Below are positions 43,233-51,107 of a stretch of 64,000 bases of DNA, piece after piece (the first letter of the stretch is position 1; each line of letters starts with the position of its first letter). Source of the stretch: Ferruginibacter sp. (GTDB lineage Bacteria; Bacteroidota; Bacteroidia; Chitinophagales; Chitinophagaceae); contig JAHBTP010000004.1 of NCBI GenBank assembly GCA_019638485.1, forward strand, positions 1 to 64,000. The letters are read 5' to 3'. Below the pieces are notes generated by a model. That model made no database searches. It was not told the origin of the DNA and saw only the letters and a program-made list of their open reading frames with translations. The position numbers and the translations under genes were made by a program.

Positions 43233-44939
43233 TTAATTAATTAAGGTTACGCTTTGTGCTACTATTTTTCCTGTGTTATCAGAGAGCCTGATTAAATAAG
43301 TTCCGCGCGAAAGGTCGGCAACAGGAACAGAAAAATGATTTCCGGTAAAGTCACCTACTTTTATTGTTTGCCCAAGGTAATTTACTAATGAATATCTGTG
43401 AGCTGCCACACGTGAATCTGCTAATTTCACAAATATTACATCATGTGCGGGATTAGGATAAGTAGTAAATATAGTATTGTTTTCATTTTTTAACAAAACA
43501 ACTTGACTGAAAGTACTCTGGCCATCAAAGTCAACCTGTTTTAAACGGTAATATATTAGCCCGTTAACACTTGTTGCACTTTCATCATTGTATTGATAAT
43601 GACGTAATACTTGGCTATTACCAGCTCCCATTACCGTAGCAATAGTTACAAATCTGCGACCGTCTGTGCTTCGTTGAACTTCAAACATGCGGTTATTGCT
43701 TTCCATTTGTGTAGTCCATTTAAGCGCTGCCCATTTATTTTGCCAGTAGCCATTAAAAGAAGAAAGCATTATAGGGAGTATTCTGCATGCGGTAATGGGC
43801 TGGAATCCTGACAAGCCTAAGTCTGTATCAATTCCATCTATAAGAAAAGGTTGATAAGCCACATTCCCTGAAACAGTGGTAGCAATAACCGAGGGGTCTA
43901 TAGATTCAAACCAATTGCACGATGCATCAAATAAAGCGGTGTGTACACTAACTATATTCATGCCATTTCCTGTAAAGGAATTGTAGTGTGCTGAATTATT
44001 AACAGCGGAAGGATCGTCATTGGTTAGATTTATTCCACTACCATTACTTTCAAAAAAATTGTTGATAAAAGAATTTCCATAAGTAAACCCTGATGCTCCG
44101 GCAAGGCGTGCACCGCTGCCAATATTATTTTTAATAGTATTGCGCTCAAACAAATTATTTCCTTCGTCTATCAAAAATCCTTGTGTGCCATTATACTCAA
44201 CCACATTCCCTGAAAAATGATGCCCTCTGCTTGCAGTAACCACAATACCTGCTACCGAAGCGCCTCTTACATAATTATCTGATATCTCAGACGGGTCTTC
44301 AGTATTGCCATCAAAATATATTCCGTATCTCGTTCCTGAAACATTGTTGTTTTTAATTTCATAGCTATGTAATCTTGCAGGACCATTAGCCCTGGTACTT
44401 ATTCCTGTTTGAACACCGGAAAAGATAGGAGTTGCTGCGTTAGTAATATTATTAAGCACCTTTATGTTATGTCCTCTTACATTTATTCCATGAGTGGGCG
44501 AATTGGGAACATGAACATAAAACCCGGCTATTGTTACATTATCAATAGATGGTGCTATATAGATTGTGCCACTTAATTCTGTTTCATTTGCAAAGCGACC
44601 AACCGGAACAGCATCCGGGCCTGCATGAGTTTCATATTTTGCACCATACAGCGTTAGGCTCTTAACAATATATACAGAATCATCAACATACTGCCCGGCA
44701 TCAACAAAAATAGTATCTCCGGGTGCTGCAAGTGCAATTGCTGCGTCCATGGTTAATAGTGGCTGGGCCTGGGTTCCCGGGTTAGCATCGTTACCTACCG
44801 CAGTGGTAAATCTATCTCCTATTAAATCGTTATCATTAACATACCAGCGCTGTGCTTGTGCCGTATTACTAAAAGTCAGTAATAAAATAAAACAAAATAC
44901 AAAAGTACTTTTGTGACTATATAGAAAAGAATTTTTCAT
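43233..44939 (-). CDS. Type IX-secreted right-handed beta-helix protein
   Basis: 568 residues: signal peptide (to about residue 29), a parallel beta-helix region with recurring N-N/G-I turns (about 90-360, NosD/pectate-lyase-like fold), a linker with fibronectin-like features, and a C-terminal type A sorting domain (about 490-568, YPNPAHDVIFVKL...GTYLIRLSD). It is exported by the type IX system to the surface or medium. The start of the mature part (DAGQYVDDS) is like DUF1565-type parallel helices. No polysaccharide-lyase catalytic residues can be named. Confidence 0.85.
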   Translation of the reverse strand: MKNSFLYSHKSTFVFCFILLLTFSNTAQAQRWYVNDNDLIGDRFTTAVGNDANPGTQAQPLLTMDAAIALAAPGDTIFVDAGQYVDDSVYIVKSLTLYGAKYETHAGPDAVPVGRFANETELSGTIYIAPSIDNVTIAGFYVHVPNSPTHGINVRGHNIKVLNNITNAATPIFSGVQTGISTRANGPARLHSYEIKNNNVSGTRYGIYFDGNTEDPSEISDNYVRGASVAGIVVTASRGHHFSGNVVEYNGTQGFLIDEGNNLFERNTIKNNIGSGARLAGASGFTYGNSFINNFFESNGSGINLTNDDPSAVNNSAHYNSFTGNGMNIVSVHTALFDASCNWFESIDPSVIATTVSGNVAYQPFLIDGIDTDLGLSGFQPITACRILPIMLSSFNGYWQNKWAALKWTTQMESNNRMFEVQRSTDGRRFVTIATVMGAGNSQVLRHYQYNDESATSVNGLIYYRLKQVDFDGQSTFSQVVLLKNENNTIFTTYPNPAHDVIFVKLADSRVAAHRYSLVNYLGQTIKVGDFTGNHFSVPVADLSRGTYLIRLSDNTGKIVAQSVTLIN

Positions 44940-45032
44940 ACGCTGTTACATTTTAAGAGAGCTATTACCTCACTAAACTAAAGATATTGAAATTTTTTAA
45001 AATAGATATGGGAAAATATTAAACGAAAAAAA

Positions 45033-45479
45033 TTACCAAGCATTTTTTTGAGATTCATTAAGCCGCTCAGGTCTCTTCGCCGGTTTAAATTTCCAATAAG
45101 GCTCATAGCGTACAAAAATCCAAAGCCACATAGTACGGGCAAGCCGCATAATAATGGGTTGAAGTGCTAATATCAGTACCCCATTAACAGCCAGCCAATA
45201 AAAGACACGATTATCGTTAGTAGAAACACCAATGAATACAAACCATGCCAAAAAAGAGGCAACACTTATAGCAACTGCAAGAGCATAACTAACATAGCTG
45301 GAACCATAATAAAATCCCACTTCCAGTTCCATATATTGACCACACTCAGCACACTTGTCGGGCATGCGCATAAAACCTTTTTTGTATGGCTTTTTACTCA
45401 AAAACATATCACCTCTTCTACAACGAGGACACTTACACGAAAAAATTTTAAATAAGCCAGGTTTGGGCGCAGGTTCCAT
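45033..45479 (-). CDS. DUF983 family membrane protein
   Basis: 148 residues with two CxxC pairs in the N-terminal cytoplasmic part (CKCPRCRRGDMF and CAECGQYMELEVGFYYGSSYVSYA) and two membrane helices (about 63-82 and 92-112). These are DUF983 hallmarks; function is unknown. The ATG lies four bases after a TATCTTTG box, suggesting a leaderless transcript. It is divergent from trmB. Confidence 0.9.
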   Translation of the reverse strand: MEPAPKPGLFKIFSCKCPRCRRGDMFLSKKPYKKGFMRMPDKCAECGQYMELEVGFYYGSSYVSYALAVAISVASFLAWFVFIGVSTNDNRVFYWLAVNGVLILALQPIIMRLARTMWLWIFVRYEPYWKFKPAKRPERLNESQKNAW

Positions 45480-45483
45480 AATA

Positions 45484-45491
45484 CAAAGATA
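45484..45491 (-). promoter_or_regulatory. DUF983 gene promoter -7 box, leaderless candidate
   Basis: Minus-strand TATCTTTG ends four bases before the ATG at 45479. Confidence 0.55.
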
Positions 45492-45607
45492 TTAATTCAA
45501 ATAAATGGTATAAAAAAACTGTTGGCTACTCTTTCTCTTTGGGGAAATAATTTCTAAAACACACATTTTTCGACAAATTTGCAATACATAGCTTTATAAG
45601 CGTATTT

Positions 45608-46321
45608 ATGGCACAAAAGAAATTATTCAGGTTTGCTCAAATAAAGAACTTTAGAAATGTTTTGGAATATCCTCAGGATATGCAGGGGCGTTGGCATTCC
45701 TTTTTTAATAATAGCAATCGTATTATTTTAGAATTGGCCTGTGGCAGAGGTGAATATACGGTTGGGCTTGCACGCCTATACCCTCAAAAAAATTATATTG
45801 GTGTGGATGTTAAAGGCAACAGAATGTATATTGGTGCAAAAACAGCAATAGACGAACATCTTTTAAATGTTGGCTTTTTACGTACGCAAATAGAGATGCT
45901 TGATAAGTATTTTACAAGAGGGGAGGTAGATGAAATATGGATTACTTTTCCTGACCCACAGTTAAGAGCTTCCAAAGCCAAAAAGCGGTTAACTCATCCT
46001 CGATTTCTTCAACTATATCATAACATACTAAAACCCGGTGGATCCATTCATCTTAAAACAGATTCTCCACAATTATATAACTTCACATTAACCGTTATTC
46101 GTTTATATGGTTGTTCATTACAAGTTAATAACGAGGACGTATATGCGCAGAATGATATTCCGCCAGAACTTAAGATTACCACACACTATGAAAAAATGGA
46201 TATTGCCCGCAGCCGCCGAATTCATTATATACAATTTTCATTACCAAAAGGAGGGCTGCCTCCATCTGATGAAGCATTAAAACAATGGATAGATGAAGAA
46301 GCCGCCGGAAGAAGAGAATGA
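45608..46321 (+). CDS. trmB: tRNA (guanine-N7)-methyltransferase TrmB
   Basis: Methylates G46 in the variable loop of tRNAs. 237 residues with the SAM-binding LELACGRGEYTVGLA (about 38-52), GVDVKGNRMYIGAKTA and the TrmB signature EIWITFPDPQLRASKAKKRLTHPRFL (about 112-137). Its end overlaps the start of the DUF5522 gene by 29 bp. Confidence 0.95.
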   Translation: MAQKKLFRFAQIKNFRNVLEYPQDMQGRWHSFFNNSNRIILELACGRGEYTVGLARLYPQKNYIGVDVKGNRMYIGAKTAIDEHLLNVGFLRTQIEMLDKYFTRGEVDEIWITFPDPQLRASKAKKRLTHPRFLQLYHNILKPGGSIHLKTDSPQLYNFTLTVIRLYGCSLQVNNEDVYAQNDIPPELKITTHYEKMDIARSRRIHYIQFSLPKGGLPPSDEALKQWIDEEAAGRRE

Positions 46322-46505
46322 TTTCTTATCTGATTTAGGTAGTTTCCAGCCATTAAGTGCTGAATATCTGCTTGAGCGCGGATATTGTTGTGGTAATGGC
46401 TGTAAGCATTGCCCATACGAATACAAAGGTGTTCCTTCTCCTCAACGGGAGCAATTATTAAAAAAGCGTAAAGAAAGAGAGGATGAAAAAGAAGACAAAA
46501 GATAG
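46293..46505 (+). CDS. DUF5522 small cysteine-rich protein
   Basis: 70 residues carrying YCCGNGCKHCPYEYKG (about 31-46), a four-cysteine cluster that defines DUF5522, followed by a highly charged C-terminal helix. It could bind zinc or an iron-sulfur cluster. It overlaps trmB upstream and the alkyltransferase-like gene downstream (23 bp), a translationally coupled trio. Confidence 0.85.
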   Translation: MKKPPEEENDFLSDLGSFQPLSAEYLLERGYCCGNGCKHCPYEYKGVPSPQREQLLKKRKEREDEKEDKR

Positions 46506-46857
46506 TTTGCCGGTACAAAAGGAGTTGCAACGAAACTTTTTTCAAGACGTGTATGATGTAACCCGGCAGATACCCAGAGGTAGGGTAACCACATACGGTG
46601 CTATAGCTGCATATTTGGGAACTAAATCATCAGCCCGCATGGTTGGGTGGGCATTAAATAGTGCACATCTTTATGACTCGTCATTACCTGCACAGCGGGT
46701 TGTAAACCGAAATGGACAGTTATCCGGAAAGATGCATTTTAATCCTCCTTCAAAAATGGAGGCCTTGCTAAAAAAAGAAGGGATCCGTGTAAAAGATGAT
46801 ACCATTCAAAATTTTGAAAAAGTATTTTGGGACCCTGCAGTTGAATTAGGTTGGTAA
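46483..46857 (+). CDS. MGMT-family alkyltransferase-like protein without the reactive cysteine
   Basis: 124 residues matching the DNA-binding domain of O6-alkylguanine-DNA methyltransferases: FFQDVYDVTRQIPRGRVTTYGAIAAYLG with helix-turn-helix and Arg finger (SARMVGWALN). The active-site PCHR motif is replaced by PAQRVV (near 70), so no alkyl transfer to cysteine is possible. Such ATL proteins flag bulky alkyl lesions for nucleotide excision repair. Confidence 0.9.
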   Translation: MKKKTKDSLPVQKELQRNFFQDVYDVTRQIPRGRVTTYGAIAAYLGTKSSARMVGWALNSAHLYDSSLPAQRVVNRNGQLSGKMHFNPPSKMEALLKKEGIRVKDDTIQNFEKVFWDPAVELGW

Positions 46858-46868
46858 TTAATTCTCCA

Positions 46869-47462
46869 TTAATGATAATAAGGTTGAATCATCCAATATA
46901 CAACCACTCCGCTTATAGCTACATATAGCCAAATTGGCCAGGTTATTCTTGCCAACCTTTTATGGCGGTTATATTCTCCAATCAGCGCACGATATGCTGT
47001 AAATAGAATCAGAGGCAGGATAATTGCTGCCAATGGAATATGTGTAATTAAAACAAAAAAATAAATTCCTCTTAAACTACCGGCAGCCAGCTTTTCTTCA
47101 GCACTCAATATTCCATCAAAATTAGTATCCCCAAATCGTACTTGTGCAGAGAATAGATGATGGGCAACATAGCTAATCAAAAAAAGGACTGACAACACAA
47201 TTGCCGCTAACATTAACCTTCTATGCCATTCATACTTTTTCTGTTTAACCATAATTAATGCCACTATTAATAAAATAGCTACAAAAGAATTGATGGTTGC
47301 ATTAACCAACGCAAACAAGTGAACATCAAACGGTAAGGATACTTTAAAAGTAGTATTGCTTAAAAGCAGCATGCCTACAAATGCCAAAACAGATAATGTA
47401 AAAATAATCACCCTGGCAGCGGTATCATTTTTTTTACATGTTGGCTTAGGAAAACTATCCAT
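46869..47462 (-). CDS. DUF420 membrane protein
   Basis: 197 residues with about five membrane helices and conserved histidines (HVHLF.., HRRLMLAAIVLS, HHLFS, HIPLAAI, HKRLARITWPIWLYVAISGVVVYWM). DUF420 proteins sit next to SCO and oxidase genes and are thought to help assemble cytochrome oxidase. It overlaps the SCO gene by 8 bp and ends this operon. Confidence 0.9.
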   Translation of the reverse strand: MDSFPKPTCKKNDTAARVIIFTLSVLAFVGMLLLSNTTFKVSLPFDVHLFALVNATINSFVAILLIVALIMVKQKKYEWHRRLMLAAIVLSVLFLISYVAHHLFSAQVRFGDTNFDGILSAEEKLAAGSLRGIYFFVLITHIPLAAIILPLILFTAYRALIGEYNRHKRLARITWPIWLYVAISGVVVYWMIQPYYH

Positions 47463-48234
47463 CTGATTTCCTTTTATACTTATTCATTAAAATAGAAAGT
47501 AAAATAACCACACCTATTGCCAGAATAATGATGGGTAAGATAGAAGAAATTACCGAACGAACAGATGACTCTCCGGGTTGCTTTTCTATATTGAGTGTAG
47601 CGATATCATGTGCCAGTTGTGACTGACGAACAGAGTCCAACCCATTATACCATCCACGAATTATACGTTCTCTGTCTAGCAAAAAGAAATCTTCGGTATG
47701 AATAAAGGCGGTATCAATACCCGGGTCTGCGATATTGGCTTTCATTTCTTTTATGGCAAAATCATAAACGGAATCTTTGGTTCCGGTAACAAACCACCAG
47801 TTATCATGGTTCACACCAAAGCGATCTGCAAACTTCCGTAAATTGGGTACACTATCATGTACCGGGTCAACAGATATAGAAATGAACTGGACAATATCCG
47901 GATTTTTAGCAAAGGCACTTTGAAGCTTCTTCATGCTGTGTGTAAGCCTTGGACAAATAGCCGGGCAACGGGTAAAGAAAAAATCTACAACCAAAATTTT
48001 TCCTTTTACATCAGACAATTTCACCTCTTTACCCAATTGATTAGTAAAGTGCATATCCTTTACCTTGTGCCATACCGTATCTGTTTTACCATTTGATTGC
48101 GTCATAACACCATCATAGAAGTAACGGCGAGGCATACGCGCAAAATCATCCCCAAAATATACCATTATTAAATATCCTGCTAATGGAATAAGAATGGCAA
48201 TAAACAATACCATCAACTTAGACTGCTTCTTCAT
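47455..48234 (-). CDS. SCO1/SenC family copper-delivery protein
   Basis: 259 residues. The N-terminal membrane anchor (about 6-26) is followed by a periplasmic thioredoxin fold with the copper site CPAIC (near 95-99) and a downstream histidine (FIHTEDFFLLD), and a C-terminal membrane helix (about 230-252). It delivers copper to the CuA site of oxidase subunit II. The ATG at 48234 lies four bases after a TATTTTTG box; an ATG at 48255 would fall inside the upstream terminator. Confidence 0.93.
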   Translation of the reverse strand: MKKQSKLMVLFIAILIPLAGYLIMVYFGDDFARMPRRYFYDGVMTQSNGKTDTVWHKVKDMHFTNQLGKEVKLSDVKGKILVVDFFFTRCPAICPRLTHSMKKLQSAFAKNPDIVQFISISVDPVHDSVPNLRKFADRFGVNHDNWWFVTGTKDSVYDFAIKEMKANIADPGIDTAFIHTEDFFLLDRERIIRGWYNGLDSVRQSQLAHDIATLNIEKQPGESSVRSVISSILPIIILAIGVVILLSILMNKYKRKSDG

Positions 48235-48238
48235 AGTG

Positions 48239-48246
48239 CAAAAATA
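48239..48246 (-). promoter_or_regulatory. SCO-DUF420 promoter -7 box, leaderless candidate
   Basis: Minus-strand TATTTTTG ends four bases before the SCO ATG and begins just after the operon terminator hairpin. Confidence 0.6.
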
Positions 48247-48248
48247 GA

Positions 48249-48281
48249 AAACCATCGTTCATAAATGTTGAACGATGGTTT
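48249..48281 (-). terminator. Intrinsic terminator of the act-cox operon
   Basis: A perfect 13-bp stem (AAACCATCGTTCA with TGAACGATGGTTT) and a 7-nt loop, followed on the minus strand by TTTTCTATTTTT. It begins about 24 bp after the subunit IV stop codon. The T-rich tail overlaps the promoter of the next operon. Confidence 0.85.
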
Positions 48282-48304
48282 ATTTAATGATAACAAGCCG
48301 TTAA

Positions 48305-48739
48305 TTAATCTTTTTGTCCTCGCTCAAGCACTGCTGCGGGCACATCATTTTTAATTACTTTAAACTCTCCAGCATTAGAATCACGCGCTTCTCTGTAAGC
48401 ATTTCCATCGTGTAAGAATGCAATAATAAACCAGATAAAAAGCAACAGTGGCACAACAATCGAGCGACGAAAGAGTTTTGATTCGTCTCCCATGTGCATA
48501 AACACCCATGCGATGTAATATCCTTTAGCCAATGTAAGAATACAAATTACTCCTTTAAAGAACAACACCATCATTTCGCTGGGGTTAGGTCCTTTGTGGA
48601 TATTATAAATAGAGAGACCTAATGCCAGCTCTCCGAGTGTTACTACAGAAAGAATCCAGAACGCTCTCCAAATTCGCTTTGTATTAGGTGCTGGTTCGTG
48701 GTGTATCGTAATTTGCGAAGGAACTTCAAATGAGCTCAT
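48305..48739 (-). CDS. Cytochrome c oxidase subunit IV family protein
   Basis: 144 residues with three membrane helices (about 27-47, 60-83 and 91-111) and the family block VVTLGELALGLSIY...FKGVICILTLAKGYYIAWVFMHMGDESK. A small accessory subunit of the caa3-type oxidase. It is the last gene before the terminator. Confidence 0.9.
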   Translation of the reverse strand: MSSFEVPSQITIHHEPAPNTKRIWRAFWILSVVTLGELALGLSIYNIHKGPNPSEMMVLFFKGVICILTLAKGYYIAWVFMHMGDESKLFRRSIVVPLLLFIWFIIAFLHDGNAYREARDSNAGEFKVIKNDVPAAVLERGQKD

Positions 48740-48763
48740 AATATTTTTACAATTAGTTTTTTA

Positions 48764-49501
48764 TTAAATAAGGTAGAAAGCCAGGAATACAAATACCCAA
48801 ACAAGATCTACAAAGTGCCAGTACAATCCGGCCTTTTCAACCATTTCGTAATGTCCTCGCTGATCAAAATGTCCGAGTCGAGTTTTAATATACATAATGA
48901 TATTAATAATCAGACCGCTGAACACGTGGAATCCATGGAATCCTGTAATAAAGAAAAAGAATCCGCCAAACAATTGTGGACCGGGTGTTGCAACCAACTG
49001 TCCGGCGTGTTCAACCATTGGGCCGAAAGGGTTCTTGGTAATAGTAGTTGCCCAGTGTTCAACCTTTCCATCTACCAATACGCTGTGGCTTCCGGTAAGC
49101 AGGTGAGTCCATTCCCATGCCTGGCAGCTTAAAAACGCAAGACCGCCAATAATGGTCATAATCATATATTTTTCTACGCCCTTTCTATTCATCTTATGCC
49201 CTTCATGAACAGCCAGTACCATCGTAACTGAACTAAAGATGAGGATAAAAGTCATAAGGCTCACAAACGCAAGGGGTAAATTTGCGTGTCCCATAAAAGG
49301 GAATGAATTAAACACATGATTAGGATCGGGCCAATAGTCGCTACCTAAGCGTGTGGAGCCATAACTAATTAGGAATGCGCCGAAGGTGAATGAGTCACTA
49401 ACCAGGAAATACCACATCATGATTTTTCCGTAGTTAACATTGTAAGGACTTTTACCTCCCGACCACCATTTTATTCCCGCAGGAAGTGAACCTGAAGCCA
49501 T
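48764..49501 (-). CDS. Cytochrome c oxidase subunit III
   Basis: 245 residues, six to seven membrane helices. SUIII signatures include the conserved Glu/His region ACQAWEWTHL and FHGFHVFSGLIINI, ending YWHFVDLVWVFVFLAFYLI. It follows a second, shorter subunit III homologue (49531-50082). Both are expected in the Bacteroidota oxidase cluster. Confidence 0.93.
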   Translation of the reverse strand: MASGSLPAGIKWWSGGKSPYNVNYGKIMMWYFLVSDSFTFGAFLISYGSTRLGSDYWPDPNHVFNSFPFMGHANLPLAFVSLMTFILIFSSVTMVLAVHEGHKMNRKGVEKYMIMTIIGGLAFLSCQAWEWTHLLTGSHSVLVDGKVEHWATTITKNPFGPMVEHAGQLVATPGPQLFGGFFFFITGFHGFHVFSGLIINIIMYIKTRLGHFDQRGHYEMVEKAGLYWHFVDLVWVFVFLAFYLI

Positions 49502-49530
49502 AATAAAGAATCTTAGTTTAAAAACAATTT

Positions 49531-50082
49531 TTATCTAATCATTATTAGAAATACCAAAAGGTAAATCCATAATATTCCAACAAAATGCCAATACAAGCTA
49601 ATTAATTGAATTGGCAATACGCTGTACATTTTTTGTTTTCGGCTGTACGATTTAGCATACAATACTATCAATGCTACAAGGCCGCCCAGTGCATGCAAGG
49701 CATGCATTCCTGCAAGAACGTACAAAAAAGCAACTGATGACGTTGAGCTTATTGTTAATCCTTGCTGCCACATATTGTAAAATCCCAGCGACTGTAAAAC
49801 TAAAAACGCTGTTCCCAACACACAAGTTACAGCCATCAAATTACGATACTGTTTCATTTGGCGGTGCGTGAATGCTTTTGCAGCCAAAACAAGAGTAATA
49901 CTACTTATTATTATTGCCAAAGAGCTCCACCAAAAGAACTGTGGTATATCATAGGATATCCAATTTGCCTGGTTTCTTTTTACAATAACTGCACTGGTTA
50001 ACCCGGCAAACATCATTAAAATACTTGCAATACCCAACCACAAACTGAATTTGTATGGGTGAATTTTATGTTTTTGTTCCAT
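49531..50082 (-). CDS. Heme-copper oxidase subunit III-like protein (second copy)
   Basis: 183 residues with five membrane helices and SUIII motifs (LQSLGFYNMWQQG, LAGMHALHALGGLVALIVLYAKS, LYWHFVGILWIYLLVF). It is shorter than the neighbouring subunit III, lacking the N-terminal two-helix part. The ATG at 50082 (MEQKHKIHP) is preferred; an ATG at 50097 adds five residues and cannot be excluded. Confidence 0.88.
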   Translation of the reverse strand: MEQKHKIHPYKFSLWLGIASILMMFAGLTSAVIVKRNQANWISYDIPQFFWWSSLAIIISSITLVLAAKAFTHRQMKQYRNLMAVTCVLGTAFLVLQSLGFYNMWQQGLTISSTSSVAFLYVLAGMHALHALGGLVALIVLYAKSYSRKQKMYSVLPIQLISLYWHFVGILWIYLLVFLIMIR

Positions 50083-50120
50083 CGCCCCTGAATACATACT
50101 TATACTTTAATTATTTCTGT

Positions 50121-51032
50121 TTATGATAATTTATCTGCATTAAGGCTTAAGAAAACTATCATAAGATAAAAATAAGCTCCAAACATTACCATTCGTGCAC
50201 TCCTTTTATCCATCTTTCTAAAAAGGTTTATACTCAAAAGAACCATCGCCATGTTACAGGCAAACACAATCCACATACTTACTACTCCGCTGATATGGTA
50301 GAAAAAAGGTAAGAATCCGATAGGTACCATCAGCAGGCTGTACATTATCGTTTGCAAAGCGGTAAACTTGGTTGGTCCGGCATTACTGGGCAGTAATTTG
50401 AAACCTGCCTTAGTATAATCTTCGTGTGCCAGCCATGCAATTGCCCAAAAATGTGGAAATTGCCAAAGGAACTGAATAGAAAAAAGTATCCAGCCGCCGG
50501 CAGAAAATTCATTCGTTCCTGCCACCCATCCAATTAGGCAAGGCAATGCACCCGGAAAAGCCCCAACCAATACAGCAATACTATTTACTCTTTTTAACGG
50601 AGTGTACACAAAGCCATACAACAACAAACTGAACAGGCTTAACAGTGCACTATTCAAATTGAAGAAATAGCCAATTAAAAAAATCCCGATGATAGCGCTT
50701 ACACCTGCAAAGATGTAACCTTCTTTAACCGACATTCTATGGCTAGCCACCGGGCGTGATGCTGTACGACGCATAATAGCATCAGTATTGCGTTCCCAGG
50801 TTTGGTTAATGGCGTTTGCAGCTCCTGTTATGAGTATTCCTGCAACAAATAATAAAAGAACTTGTGGTAAGTTATTACCAAAGGAAACGCCGGGTGTAAG
50901 TAAATAGCTCGCAACCGAGCTAAACACTACCAAAAAAGTTAAAGTGAATTTGATTAATTGAAAATAATCTTTCACCTTACTTGCCAATGCAAACGACTGC
51001 GAATTGGTTATGGTTTTGTCCTTATCCTCCAT
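50121..51032 (-). CDS. ctaB: Protoheme IX farnesyltransferase (heme O synthase)
   Basis: Attaches the farnesyl group to heme B, the first step to heme A. 303 residues, about nine helices, with the prenyl-diphosphate motifs NAINQTWERNTDAIMRRTASRP (about 81-102) and YTPLKRVNSIAVLVGAFPGALP. It works with ctaA at 24.5 kb. It lies within the oxidase operon. Confidence 0.96.
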   Translation of the reverse strand: MEDKDKTITNSQSFALASKVKDYFQLIKFTLTFLVVFSSVASYLLTPGVSFGNNLPQVLLLFVAGILITGAANAINQTWERNTDAIMRRTASRPVASHRMSVKEGYIFAGVSAIIGIFLIGYFFNLNSALLSLFSLLLYGFVYTPLKRVNSIAVLVGAFPGALPCLIGWVAGTNEFSAGGWILFSIQFLWQFPHFWAIAWLAHEDYTKAGFKLLPSNAGPTKFTALQTIMYSLLMVPIGFLPFFYHISGVVSMWIVFACNMAMVLLSINLFRKMDKRSARMVMFGAYFYLMIVFLSLNADKLS

Positions 51033-51107
51033 TTCCTTTCTTCGGCTCCACTTACCGCGGATTATACCGAATGTTATATTATTTTAATGAACTCTTGTTT
51101 CATGCTG

